Assembly (NCBI GenBank): GCA_029207755.1
Contig: JARCOQ010000003.1
Span: 1,824,759 to 1,888,758 of the forward strand
Origin: Chamaea fasciata
Lineage: Eukaryota; Chordata; Aves; Passeriformes; Sylviidae
DNA length: 64,000 nt
Reading direction: 5' to 3'
Position numbers and translations under genes: made by a program
In this document: positions 13,101 to 24,570 of the stretch, piece after piece
Layout: every line of letters starts with the position of its first letter
How positions within the stretch are numbered: the first letter of the stretch is position 1
The notes under the pieces: model-generated
The model's input: only the letters and a program-made list of their open reading frames with translations
What the model was told of the DNA's origin: nothing
Databases searched by the model: none

Positions 13101-15542
13101 TGCAACTAACTGTGTTTAGGAGGAATGCATTAATAGAAAGAAGATTATATCTTAAGTTTATGTTCTTAACCTGAAATTGCACGGTGCGAAAGCCACTGAA
13201 GTCAGGTCCACCATTGAGCCAAACACTTTGGAGACATTTGTCTCTCCCATCTCTCTTTCAAGGCTTGCAAAATTAAGTGCAGCAAGGGCTTGTATTTATA
13301 ATCTTTCAGCCAGACATCCCAGTCCACCCCAAAACTAACAAACTGATTGAAATGTTACTGTAGCCACGGATGTCTGGTCCTGAGAACTTTGCCACATTGC
13401 TGGTAAAAAACCTCAGGCATTACAGAATAGTAATGGTCCTTTTGCAAGGAATAAAAAAAATTTAAAAAAAAAAGGCAAAAAGATCACCTTCTTGACCTCT
13501 CCCCTAAATAAGTTTCAACTACTTGGTGCATTTCAACAAAAGATCGGTAATACTGATTATTATCTACTTCTAAAAGGAGATCCAGTACAGCAGCAAGGCC
13601 TTTGATCTGGAACTTACAGCAAAGTGTACTGAACTGATGAATATTGTTGTAAATGCGGTGGTGTGATATTTTATGCCCAAACCACGAAGTGGAGATACTG
13701 GGGGAGAGCATTTCTACGTGTCAGATTTCTTCTTTCCTTGCTCCATTGCCCCCGGAGCTTTTGGGCCCTGCTGCTTTTGCTTGGGAAAGCAATGTGAGCC
13801 CATCCACGCTTTGGGATGCTCTGCCCTTCCTGTCTCACTGCTAGCAAATTATGGCCCCAAAAGCATCTTTCCAGGAAATTCCATTGACCAGGCACTTCCC
13901 AGGTGGATAGGTGGATGGATGTCTCCTGTCAGAGAGGAGAGTGTGCCAAATATAACTTTCTTACTGTGTGGGGCCACCAGTTCCACTCCAAACTGACCCA
14001 CTTCCCTGTTCATCTTCTTTTCCTGCCCTTGTGTGGATGCCTCATGGCCGCGGCAGAGGGAATCAAAGAGTTTGGAGGAGGCTGGAAACCTTTTCTTGCA
14101 GGCAGGAGGTTCATAGAGAGATTCAGGGTGAGATTCTCCACCTAGGTCTGGGCTTGCACACTGCTGTGGCATTGGGGTGTGAACATGGACCTGGCCAGCA
14201 TCTGAAACACTCCCATCCAGAAATGAGTGCTTTGGTTTAGGGCAAAACAATATTTTTCTAGTGTCTTTTCAGCTCCAGGTGCTAGAAACGCCTTCTGTGC
14301 AATTAGGGATCCTGTGGTTGGAGTTAATAAGGCAGCATCCCCAAGTGTGCAGCACTTTGCACCAGGGATTTCAAACCCTTTTACAAATACCAAAGAATTC
14401 ACTTTGAGCAGGATCAGTACAGGTGATTATTCCCTTATTGCACACGAGGTGCTTAAACTCAGACATGTACCCACGCTCTCCCAGTGAAGCGCTGGGAAAC
14501 TGTGCTTCAAAGCTGGGAAACAAACTCAAGTGACCCAAGTTCATACTCCTTTGCCTCAATTCCAAGTTTACTCCTAGATTCATTCTAAACCCATGAAATG
14601 CGTGAGTTTCAGTGAGGACCATACAGCCTTTGCTCCTCACCTCAGCTTGAGGGGTGAGAGGCTTCCACAGAAGCACAGCCTCCACAAAGGACTTTCCCAG
14701 AGCCCCTGAGCTCAGAGAGGAATTTGGAATTTGGCTCAGCAGCCCTGCTACATGGAAAGCACAGTCAGGAGCCTTCTGGACACTCATCTGCCTTTCGCTC
14801 ATGGTGCAGGGCTGGTGACACAGAGTCTTAGAGAGTCTGGCAGAGCTTAGCACTGCCTGCAGGTCCTGCTCCTGAGCCTGCCTGGGATGGGTGGGGGCTG
14901 GGGAAAGGGCTGCCAGTCCGTGCACACACACGTGGCACCCTTGGGTGCCTGGATCCCGAGATTTGTATTTGTGCAGATGCTCCCTTTGGTGGCAGGTTGA
15001 GGAGAGGAGCAGCTCTTTCCAGCTCGTCTGGAAGAGTGGCCATGAGCACAGAAGCTGAGCAGGTGCCCACACCTTAGCCAAGAGTTCAGGATTAGCATCT
15101 CCTCTGCAGCTACTTTGATCCTTGCCACATCATCCTTGCTGTGCTGGGTTTGCATGGGTGGAGTGGATCTTGCCTGCAGGAATTGTTTTTGTGTTTGGTG
15201 ATGGCCAGACATCTTCTAGCAGTAAGGGTTTTTCACTGGAAGCCTTGCAATTATATAGTTCACTTGGGAGAATTTAAAAGACACGGTCCTTTTAAAAGGT
15301 ATTTATTTAGGTCAGGGCATCAGCATGATAGAGGACACTAAAATGTATCCTGGAGGATGGTTGCTTTCAAAGATTTATTTATAAAGCAGGCGGGACATGC
15401 AGTCCTATGATATTTTTACCATTTGAGAATATGCCTTGTCATGCTCAGCGATCCTGGCAGCTGATAGTCCAAAACCTGAAGTGAAAATACGTAGCTCAAT
15501 TTGCGAAATGCCACCTAAGTAATGAAGTTCTTTTGATTGCAG

Positions 15543-15642
15543 GAAGAAACACGGAAGAAGAAGAAGCTATGATGCAGGAGTGGTTCATGCTGGTTAATAA
15601 GAAGAATGCCTTAATAAGACGAATGAACCAGCTTTCTCTTCT
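15543..15642 (+). CDS. EHBP1: EHBP1 coding exon, bMERB part 1
   Basis: The acceptor is the AG at 15541-15542 and the donor is CT|gtaagt. The 100-nt exon starts with two bases of a split codon and encodes 32 full residues starting [16 protein letters not shown] and ending in NQLSL. It ends two bases into a Leu codon. The acidic run followed by a Trp/Phe and basic helix is the first part of the bMERB helical bundle seen here. The preceding exon should end in phase 1; a search by eye of the upstream 15.5 kb for a matching donor and helix found none. Confidence 0.94.
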
Positions 15643-18600
15643 GTAAGTACAGATGAACACAGGTATTTACAAAAGGATGATTTACTCTTCAGATAGATGC
15701 AAAACTTTTTTTTTTACTCTCTTACCTTTAAGCTTCAAACAAAAAAAAAACCACCAAACCCTCAAAAGTGAGTGGTGTGGATGTGTTACACATCGAGTAA
15801 CTTGTTTTTCTCATATTTCAGACTTGAAAATGAGAAGCATGCAATGACACAGGATTAGCCAGAGCTGTGAAAAAAAGAAATTAAAGAAATATTAAGCATT
15901 TTTAAAAGCCCGACAGTAGAATAACATTTTAGAAATAGATTTGGATTGTGCCTCAGATGAGGCAGGTGAAGTCTATTCAGGGAGAGAGAGCCGAATTTGA
16001 GTCACTACCTGCTTTGTAGAAAATCCTCCGTCCCATCTCTGCTGGAGGGATGTCAGTAAATCATTCGCAGTGCAGTGATACCACTGACACTGCAAAGGAA
16101 GGACAAATGAACCTTTTCTCACTGGCAGTGTTGAGGAAAGGAGAAGGTGCTGCTCGTTTTGAGAGGCGTTCTGCCCCGAGTGCTTCTCTTCCAGCTTCTT
16201 TCAGTTTGATCTTTCTTTCCATAATGCCACCTAGTGTAGATGCCTGCATACTTCCCTGGGAAGAGCCTCTGCTCACCTATCTCCTGCTGGGTCTGAACTT
16301 GACAGAGGATTTTACCTGCAAAATATTAAGCTTCCTAATCCCTTGTCTAATATTTATTGTTGATTAGGGCAGAATGCATATAGAATAACACTTCCAGTGT
16401 CACGTTATCGTGGTGAGTAGGTTGATGCTGGAATTTGCTCATTGGATCTAGGGGAATATTTTCTAATTTGGACATCCCGCAGCAGCCGTTCCAGAGATGA
16501 ATATGAAATAATTGCGTCCTGTAGTGCAAAGGAGTTAAACTGTCAGAATTAAAGCCGACCTCACATGAAATTTTCATTTCAGGCCCTGTTACTGAACAGG
16601 CCACCTGAGCCAGATTTTAAGTTTGTGTATCATTTGTTTGGAGTAGCTTAAAGTTAAAGAGAAAAGTCAGTCGCGAGTCCTAAAATCAATGTAAGTTAAA
16701 GGTGCTTTTAAGTGTTTAATGATTTAGTAATTAACATATTGATGAACATTTGCAACTTGCCTAGGGAAAAAGAACACGACCTGGAAAGGCGCTACGAGCT
16801 GCTGAACCGGGAGCTCAGAGCAATGCTGGCTATTGAAGGTAAGAGCAGGGCAGGGGACTGGGGAGGGGGAAAGTGCTCACTGCAGGACAGGTTTGGCACC
16901 TGGAAGTGCCAAACGTTGAGGTTTCTCTGAAGCTCCGTTAGCAATGCTGATATTTTCATCACGTCAAGTGAGAGCACACGGCAAGCGTGCTGAGGCTGCA
17001 ATCCCATTATTAAGTTTTCTTCAGGATTTAAAAAAAAAAAAAAAAAAAAGTTAAAAAGAAATCCAAGATACGGGACAAAGAAGTGTGGTCTCGTTGCAAT
17101 AAACTTGGAGAACAAAGTGGTGTGGAGGTAGAGAATGTGTCTGGGGTTGGCAGTTTTTTGTTGCAGTAGTGCTCTCCTGGCTCTCCTCTCTTGGGTGGCA
17201 TCGTGCTGCTTTTGGTGCCGCAGAAAAAGGAAGGGGTGACCCACAGAAGAGAACTTCTTCCTTTTAATGTTTCAGACCTGTTCTACAACAGTAACTCACT
17301 GTGGGAGGGAAAAAGAAAAGGTCCTGTTGGTTTTGGTGGTAAAACTCTGGGTTTGTCAGGTAAATATTTCATCGCGAGCAGCACCAGCAGGATTAGCGCG
17401 ATCCTTTGCACAGTTTCTCCCTTCCCAGTTTAGTCACCTCACCTGAATGGATTGACACGGGATAAATGAAACAATTGCACCCCTTTCCATAGGGCTTTCC
17501 AGTGAATTGTACAATAATCCTTGGGATGATTCATAATAAAAAAATAAACATCCAGATAGCTTAAACCATTGCTTGCATTATTTTCTTATTCAAATATCTT
17601 AAGTGTTTTCTAATGCTGCACCACTTATACCTCTCAGTCACAAATGCTGCCTTACAGTTCAAAGATGTTTGCTTTAAAGTTAATCCTTTGGGCTCTGTAA
17701 AATGGACCTTTTGTCTAATCAATGCAAATTGATTTTGCTATTCTGTATTGACCTCTCAACCCTTTGACTGTCCATGGTAATTTCTTTCTTCACCTGATAA
17801 GGTACCTGATCCATAATAAATCAATTCTAATTAGTTTGGAGACTTCACTGGGAGCATAAGTTTGTTGGAAAAAAGCAGCAGGTTTCAGGTAGCTTTTTCG
17901 TATCTCTCCATCTGTAGTTATATTTTTTGCATAAAACTACCTTCACTGTTTTCTTGGATAATCCTGAGTCATAAATGCATACATTGCTTTCTGCAGAGAC
18001 AAGCCAGATTAATTTGGAATCGTACTGATGAAATATTTAAAACGTAAAATAATCTAAAACTAGAGAGGAGCTAGGAGATCCTGGATTTAAATCTAAACTT
18101 TCGACATTTGATTGCCTCATATATATTTTTATATATATACATATACACACTGCCTTGGAATGTCCTGGCAGCAGCCTTTGAATGTCTAGCAGCTTGTGCC
18201 ATTTACACATTTTCTGGAACAAAAATGTATTTTTAAATTCCTCTTTGTAAGTTCAAAGAGGGATGTCCATACTCCTGGAAATCATCTTTTTTTCCTCTCT
18301 CTTATTTTTTTTCTTTTTGTTCTTTTTTTTTAATATGCTGCTGGTGATACGGTAAACAGAGGTTTAGGAGGCAAGCATAAGTGCTGGAGAATTTTGGTTA
18401 TTTTGGGGGATTTTTAAATTTATGCAACAAAGTCCTCATTTAGCGTTTTAACTCTCAGTAAGGTTCTTGGTCTTCTAGAACTTCTACAGTTATCTGCTTT
18501 TACCCAACAAACATATTAAAGGAGAGACTCTTTTAGGAAAACACCTGTGAAAACTCAAAACGCGCATTTGTGACGTCTCGCCTCTCGGGCACATCGGTGT

Positions 18601-21600
18601 TCTCTGTGTTCAGAAGATGCAAAGATGCACTTTTTGGGAAAGCACTGCTCAAACCACACCATTTCCAGTGGGATTGCTCTGAAGAACCAGGGGCTCCAAG
18701 GCCATTTAGCCGATTGTTAATGAGTGCTTGGGCTCCCTGAAAGAGTTGAAAAGACAGATCTCACTTTTACCAGTTCCAAAACCGAAGTATATGGGCAGGA
18801 AAAAAAAATAAACACACATATATATAAATATATATATGTAACAGGATGGGAGCGGTTTATTTGTCTAAAAGAAAGGCAGAACGCACCAACCCGAACTGGA
18901 ACTTTAAAAAACTCTTTGAAAGGTGGTAATTACTGTTTCGGTAAATCGCTCTAACTCTTCCACGCGTGACTATGCCGTTTGGGAGGAAAAAAAAAAAAAT
19001 CTGTCAACCAATTTACTTCGCTGGTTGATGACAGAGGGGGGGGAAAAAAAAGGAGAGAAGAGAGCTTTGCAGAAGGTGGGAGCTGCCTGGTGATGGCAGA
19101 TAAAGGCGGTTCTGCCGTGCCTGCCTGGGCAGCGTGCGGGCAGCGCTGGCGGCCGGAGGTGCTGCCCCGTTGGGATGTTCACTGATGTGGAGACAGCGGC
19201 TCCTTCCCGGCCGCTCATCCGCAGGCTCCGGCGGCTGAATGGCCTCTTGGAGGGTTACGGCACTTCACCAGGAGCCACATGAATGACCCAGGGTGGTAAA
19301 AAAAAAAAAAAGGCACGCTCCCCCCTCTTCCCCCCACGGAGCCGTAGAGATAAGAAAGGGAGAGTTAACGCGCTGCCTGCTTCCAGCTAGAAAGTGTTCC
19401 TCTTGGACCCTTCCGACCGAGGAAGGCCGGAAACCCCTCACTAACAGGCCAGAGAAAATGCAGGTAAACGGGCTCCGTTTTCACCTCTGCACCTCCCCGG
19501 GCGTCCTGCCTGGCTGTCTGGAGCCAGCTGTACGCGAGGTGCTGCGTTTCAGAGCCTGGCTTCTCCTGCAGCTGCAGTGCCGGGATGCCTCACTCTCAGC
19601 TACCTTTCCTCTCACTCCTTTCTTTTATTTATTTTTTTTTTTTCAGTCGAGTTTTAATGCCTCCTTGGAAAAGATAAGTTCATTTTTGCACACCTTGGGG
19701 TGGTGTGTTCATTTTCTGCCCAAGAAATGGATCTTCTTTCGGATTTTGTACATCTTGATTTATTCTTGGCTTATAGTTTGAAGTGGGTGCTCTTCTAAAA
19801 GGATTTATGCATAGGTTCACTATTTTTGTAGTTATGGTTTATATGATAAGCTTTTTATATTTAAAATCAATATGTAATCCTGTGGAGGAGCTTATCCTCT
19901 AAAACCCCATTTGTAAATCTATTTTAGCTTTGTTACACCGCGCAGCCACAGTATTCCATAGATTGATTAGGTTCAGCAGCAGAATCCTATCAAATGGCCT
20001 GCTCTGATGATGATGCAAACTCTTTCAGGATTGCTAGTTGACTGGAACTAAAGATAAGACCTGACTGCAATCCCCCAATGTGCTCTTTACAAAACTAGTG
20101 TTAATTTTCATCAAAGTGCCAGGCTTATTTGTTATAGTGGCAAGGTTGAAGGTTTGACTACGAGAACTTTCGACCATTTCTATTAAAGCATTTCTGTGGG
20201 AGCTGGACGTCTGTTTGCTCAAAGTAATTATCAGTTTAAGCAGTGGGGGGTGGGGGGGGGGGAAAGACAATATGAAGTCAATGAAGATGAATAATTGAAA
20301 ACATTTCTACTTCAATGTGAATTTAGCAAACTCTGTCATTTTAAACTGCCTGTCGCGAGTGGTGGCACGGGGGCTTTAGCTTTCAACACTTTTAGCTCAT
20401 ATACAGCCTCAGAGCTTAATCCTATTTTTGTCCAGAGTGTAGCTTTTATAACAGTATTATTCTGAAATCTTCAAATTAATCACAACCCATATTGTAGCTT
20501 CCCAGAGCTGCAGTCAGCCTGGGTAACTGTATGTGACAGGTGTTATAGGTAATCCTGGCTTAAAAGGCACAACAGGTAGGAATCAAACTTGAACACAGTT
20601 GCTTTTTTAAACACAGGGATGCTTCCCCGAACTGCTGCCCAGCAGTATTTTGTTGGATAAAACAAAATTGCAAGCTAGTCACCTATAAAATGTTATTTAA
20701 ATAGTTAAAGTCAGTTGCCCTTTTAACCAATTGCTGCTTGACTCTTTATTTATTTGGGGGGGGGGGGGGGGAGAGAGGGGGGGAGGAAAGGCAAACTCCT
20801 TGTCTAGAATTGGAAGTAAAATTGCAAGGGAATATTTCCGCCAGCAGGTTTTCCCGTGGCGTGTTTCAAACATTAATAATAAGCAAATGCAGAAAAAACA
20901 AACCAACAAAAACCAAAACAAATGCACAGTTTCGTTCCGTGGAATCCTAACAGGACATCATTTACTTCACAGGGCTATAAGAGGAAGCAACAAAACCTGT
21001 AGCACTTAGGAAGGGACTTAACAGAGAAAAACAGCGAGGGACTGAGCAAAACATCTACTGAAATACTCTGTCTTGTTTGCTCTTTCAGAAACTAAAGTTG
21101 CTGCTGTAAGTGGAGTACAGTGGCTGAACAAACAAACAAAAGCTTTAAAATAACAAGTGAAAACCATCAAAATTGCAAAAAATTGTATTAAGTCCAGGTA
21201 GAGACGATGGATTTCAAATCCCTTTTCACCCAGAGCTTCCTGTTCCCAGATGTGCTGAGTTCCCAGCACAATTCCCAGATGAAGCCGGGGGAAAAGTTCA
21301 CCTGAAAGTTGGGGACCACGTCTGGGGGGAAGCAAACACCCCTGAAATCCTCTGCCGTGGCTCTCTCTCTCCCCTTTTCAGTCTGGCTTGCTGCCGTGGC
21401 CCTTTTCAGGGCGGTGTTGTCATGCTGAGATCTCATTGCCTGTGCGGGGCTTTATTTGTGGGGCAAACCGCTCCGGTTTGGGGAGGCTCTGGCTCGCAGA
21501 GTGGCAGGGCAGCGTGAGTTTGAAATGGGTTGAAGTGAAGGAGCTTTGCCCAAAACGGAGCAGAAGGGGAAGCAGCGGTGCAAATCGAGAGGCAGCACCT

Positions 21601-23642
21601 AAAAGGGCTGCTACCCAAATCAAAGCAGCTCTGTGGCAGGAAAGAACGGCTTGGGTTACCAGTGACTTGGGCTGCTAACTCAACTTCTAATCGGTGTACA
21701 CCTGAAAAATTATGTCCTTAGCAACGGTGGAGGAGAAAGGACACTTTAAAAAAAAAAAAAATAATGAAATGAGGAAGGAAAAGAAGGAGAAAAGAAGTGA
21801 GGAAAATAAAAAGTTTGGGCAGTGCCCTGCCAGGCCGGTGCTGCGGGAAAGGCTCCGGTGCCACCGCTGCGGCTCTGCCTGCGGGACGCGGCCGTGTGTG
21901 CTCGCTGCTCACACGTGTGCCCTGGGTTTTCCTGCGTGTGCCCTGGGTTTTCCTGCGTGTGCCGTGTTTTTTCCTGCCCGCCGCTTTTCCTGCGGCTCGC
22001 TCGTGGGCCCCGTGTGCCCAGGCAGACGGCGAGGAGGGCGCGATAAAAGCGGTTACACATTCCTGCCTTTCTGCCGCTCTTCCAAACCTTCATTGCATGA
22101 TGATGCATCTAATTTTTAATTTGTAAATACAAGGCTGAATTCCCTCTAGCACCACTTGCTTTCATAAAGCTTCTGAGCAGTTTGCTGTCTTGAATAAATT
22201 TGGCTTTGGAGGGGGGTCAGGGGGATTTGAACCACCGCATTCTTGCGGGGTTTGTGAAGATTCACATGGTAACCGGTGGGGAGCATTGTTCGGCTTATCT
22301 GAATAAGCACCAGCCATGTGAGTTTTAACATGATCGCCCAGGGCAATGGAGAGCGCGGGTGGGTGGGGGAGAAAGCCAAAAGCGCTGCACCCTCTCTCCC
22401 CTTCGCCTTCGGGAAGCGCGGCCGGGGAGGACGAGGACACCGATGGTTTCTCCCGGTGCTTGGGTTATTTTGATTTTTTGGGTTTTTTTTTTTTTTTTTT
22501 TTTTTTTTGGAGCCGGTGTCCTCTTTCCCTCCCGCTCCTCAATTGTCCTGCTATCTCCCTCATAATCTACTGCTCCTGCTTTTCATTGTTTACCTTCTTA
22601 ATGAGGGAGGCGGGGAAGGCTGGGGCTTGACTGACAACGACAAGCCCTCACGGTCTGGCTGGAGAGCCCGAGGGCTGCGGGCGGCCCCGGGGGACTCCGC
22701 CGGGCCGGGCCAGAGGGATGGATCCCTTTGGGAATACCGAGGCTGCCCGCCCGCCTCTGCCTGCCAGCTCCGGGGCTGGAGAGGCCGGCCGCGATATTCT
22801 GTAGCAAGTGTATTTTGACTTCCAAGTGGGAGATGCTAATTAAGCGCTACCTGCCTTTAAAGTTAACTGCGCGGCATATGGTTGGCGCTGTGTGAGATTC
22901 CTGCGGCCGCTGAGAGGAGCCGGGCCGCGGGGAAGCGGGCATTCCTCCGGGAGGGCAAACCCGGCAGCGGCCAGACACGGGCGTGGGGGGAAACAAAACT
23001 AATTTTACACTAAAAAGAGAAAAAAGAAAAAATAAAAGAAAAAAAAAAAGGAAAAAGGAAAGAAACCCCCACCCAAACCACCCCAAAATCCTTCGAAGCG
23101 CCGCCGGGCTGCGCTTGTCCCCGCCGGGGAGCGAGGCCGGGGCCGGGCAGGGCTGTGCCAGGCTGGGCTGGGCCGGGCTGGATTGGGCCATACCGGGCTG
23201 TGCCGGGCCGTGCCGGGCCGCAGCGGGCTGGGTCGGGCCGGGTTGGCGGTTCCGGCCGCCCCCCTCACCGCCGCTCTTGTTGTGCTTCTCCCGCAGACTG
23301 GCAGAAGACCGAGGCGCAGAAGAGGCGAGAGCAGCTCTTGCTGGACGAACTCGTTATTCTCGTTAACAAACGGGACGCGCTGGTCAGGGACCTGGACGCC
23401 CAGGAGAAGCAGTGAGTCGGGCAGAGGGAGGGGAGGAGGTCCCCGCCGAGCCGCCGCGGTCCCCACGGGAAGTTTGGCCCGAGTCCGCGGGCGCCGGGGC
23501 CGTGGGGGAACTCGGCCGGCGCCCATCCCCTCACCGCGCCTCTTTCCGCAGGGCCGAGGAAGAGGACGAGCATTTGGAGAGGACCCTCGAGCAAAACAAA
23601 GGCAAGATGGCCAAGAAGGAAGAGAAGTGCGTTCTCCAGTGA
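15543..23642 (+). CDS. EHBP1: EHBP1, C-terminal part (four exons; 5' part lies before the window)
   Basis: Joined coding segments are 15543-15642, 16765-16838, 23297-23411 and 23552-23642, giving 125 complete residues and a stop. All junctions are GT-AG and the reading phase is kept across each (split codons Gly, Leu, Asp, Gln). The product is the C-terminal end of EH domain-binding protein 1. In the known family an N-terminal C2 domain and a central CH (actin-binding) domain come before a C-terminal bMERB domain that binds Rab8-family GTPases; the protein works on tubular recycling endosomes with EHD proteins. Seen here are the charged, Leu-heptad helices of the bMERB domain ([43 protein letters not shown]) and a C-terminal CVLQ, a CaaX prenylation box. 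EHBP1L1 and MICAL proteins share bMERB, but this sequence and the OTX1 neighbour point to EHBP1. The exons for the start of bMERB, CH and C2 were not found in bases 1-15542. Confidence 0.95.
16765..16838 (+). CDS. EHBP1: EHBP1 coding exon, bMERB part 2
   Basis: This 74-nt exon lies between the acceptor ctag at 16761-16764 and the donor GAAG|gtaaga. It finishes the Leu codon of the previous exon, then encodes 24 residues beginning [13 protein letters not shown] and ending AMLAIE, and leaves one base of an Asp codon. The heptad pattern is that of the middle bMERB helix. The upstream intron is 1,122 nt and the downstream one about 6.5 kb. Confidence 0.94.
17640..17850. promoter_or_regulatory. 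candidate conserved enhancer in EHBP1 intron
   Basis: A non-repetitive AT-rich block with TTCAAAG (TCF/LEF-like), TAATCC, an octamer ATGCAAAT (17722-17729), and a perfect 7-bp inverted repeat AATCAAT/ATTGATT around it (17717-17734). Dense homeodomain sites suit an OTX1-locus enhancer; unproven. Confidence 0.4.
20756..20771 (+). repeat. 16-base G run
   Basis: Sixteen consecutive G, followed by GAGAGA and a further G run. It can form a G-quadruplex and is a place where sequencing errors are likely. Confidence 0.85.
21915..21977. repeat. 21-bp tandem repeat, 3 copies
   Basis: Three copies of a 21-bp unit starting GTGTGCCCTGGG and ending TTTTCCTGC. The first two are identical and the third has two or three changes. 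It lies in the large EHBP1 intron. Confidence 0.9.
23130..23245. repeat. imperfect GCCGGGCTG minisatellite
   Basis: Many GGGCCGGGCTG, GTGCCGGGCC and GCTGGGCCGG units with no fixed period, ending about 50 bp before the EHBP1 exon at 23297. It is strand-biased for G and may pair with itself. Confidence 0.6.
23297..23411 (+). CDS. EHBP1: EHBP1 coding exon, bMERB part 3
   Basis: The acceptor is cccgcag ending at 23296 and the donor is AAGCA|gtgagt. The 115-nt exon encodes 37 complete residues ([18 protein letters not shown], then a [16 protein letters not shown] stretch). This is the most conserved part of bMERB domains, containing the LVNKRDALV helix used for Rab contact in family structures. 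Codons here are GC-rich, unlike the AT-leaning exons at 15.5 and 16.8 kb, because this end of the gene lies in the rising GC content next to the OTX1 CpG island. Confidence 0.95.
23552..23642 (+). CDS. EHBP1: EHBP1 last coding exon with CaaX box and stop
   Basis: The acceptor is ttccgcag ending at 23551. After completing a Gln codon the exon encodes 29 residues ([18 protein letters not shown], then [11 protein letters not shown]) and TGA at 23640-23642. The C-terminal Cys-Val-Leu-Gln fits a CaaX box; Gln at the last place is usually read by farnesyltransferase. A lysine-rich stretch just before the Cys would help membrane binding. The intron before it is only 140 nt. Confidence 0.95.
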
Positions 23643-24570
23643 GCGGCCTTCCCGCGGCGGCGGCGAAATCGCAGCGCGGCTTTCTTACGTTCTTAAAATT
23701 GCCGACATGAGACTGGGGAAAAAAAAAAAAATGTTTTGAAAAAAAAAAATTAAACTTTTTTTCCATTTTCTTAGGCCAGATCTAGGCTGCGCCGGGCCCC
23801 ACTCCGTTGTTTTTTTTTTTGTTTTCCATTCAAGCGAACTCGCGTTGTCCCATGATTTCCGTGTGGGCTCAGCTCTCCTGCCGAAAGCATTGGAAATGGA
23901 ATCGCCGAGACCCCTGGCGTGCGGGCGATGCCGGAGATGGGCGGAAGGAGGAGAAGAAATAGTTTGTCCTGGTTTCTGTAGCTGGAGGAGGGCTGAGTTT
24001 TGAAATAAAAATGTTTTTGTCGTAATAGGATTAGAGAGGGTGATATAGGGGGGAAAAAAAAAATCATTGGGAATGGTTTCATCTAGTCCTGCCATATGTA
24101 ATACTTAATAAGCTACCTACATTTTATAGTTAGGTCAGATCCACCCCAGTTATTATTAAAAATGTGCTGTATTTACCAGTGGTTTATTACATCAGTTTTG
24201 CATTTCCCCGGGAGTAGAGCCGAGCTGCTCTGGTTTACTCGGGGGGCTTCTCCCCCAGAGCTGGCACAAAACCCTGGGAGCGGCTGCGAGCGGAGTGGGG
24301 CAGCCCGGGGCAGAGCCCGGCCGGGCCCGGGACAGCCGCGTTCCCCCGCGGACCGGACCGGACCGGACCGGACCGGACCGGACCGGACCGCGCCGCCCGC
24401 TCCGCGTTATTTATTGCGCCCGGCCGCGTTCCCCACCGCCCCCCGCCCCGTCCGTGTGCCCCCAAGCGTGTCCCGCGCTCGCATCGTCCCTTCGTGGAGC
24501 TCGTCTCTTTTATTTATTACAACACCGAGTCATATATAAAATTTTCAATAAAACCCGAATCTTTCTTACC
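23643..24570 (+). other. EHBP1: EHBP1 3' UTR and candidate poly(A) sites
   Basis: Noncoding sequence after the EHBP1 stop. Two AATAAA hexamers on the + strand are usable poly(A) signals: 24004-24009 (about 360 nt after the stop) and 24547-24552 (about 900 nt after it, beyond a GC-rich stretch). The segment turns into CpG island after about 24200, so the nearer signal is the simpler choice. Which one is used cannot be told from the sequence. Confidence 0.5.
24351..24390. repeat. (GACCG)8 pentanucleotide repeat
   Basis: Eight perfect GACCG units at the edge of the CpG island, with a CpG in every unit. It lies between the two candidate EHBP1 poly(A) signals. Confidence 0.92.

Larger units (their letters stand above)
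1..15542 (+). other. EHBP1: EHBP1 intron with enhancer-like motif clusters
   Basis: No exon was recognised in this stretch. All open frames are short and lack family features. It holds homopolymer runs (for example poly-T at 3269-3292), an A/GA tract at 793-844, and an A/G-rich tract near 10998-11045. It also has several AT-rich blocks dense in TAAT, octamer and SOX-like motifs (around 550-610, 1140-1200, 9860-10040 and 11560-11720). Intron status is inferred because the next exon starts in phase 1 with a normal acceptor. Confidence 0.75.
16839..23296 (+). other. EHBP1: EHBP1 intron between the last-but-two and last-but-one coding exons
   Basis: This is a 6.5-kb intron. The first half is AT-leaning with a candidate conserved element at 17640-17850. 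The second half becomes GC-rich and contains a 16-base G run (20756-20771), a 21-bp tandem repeat (21915-21977), a poly-T run at about 22483-22508 and a homeodomain-site-rich block at 22800-22905. Just before the acceptor (about 23130-23245) is an imperfect GCCGGGCTG-type minisatellite. Confidence 0.75.

Noticed and set aside
14371..15081. 236-codon open frame on the minus strand in the EHBP1 intron
   Set aside because: No recognisable domain, no promoter or poly(A) context, and overlapping open frames of similar kind. Treated as chance.
1..15542. Search for the EHBP1 exon before 15543
   Set aside because: No helix-coding segment with a phase-1 donor was found by eye. A short exon could still be missed; spliced reads would settle it.
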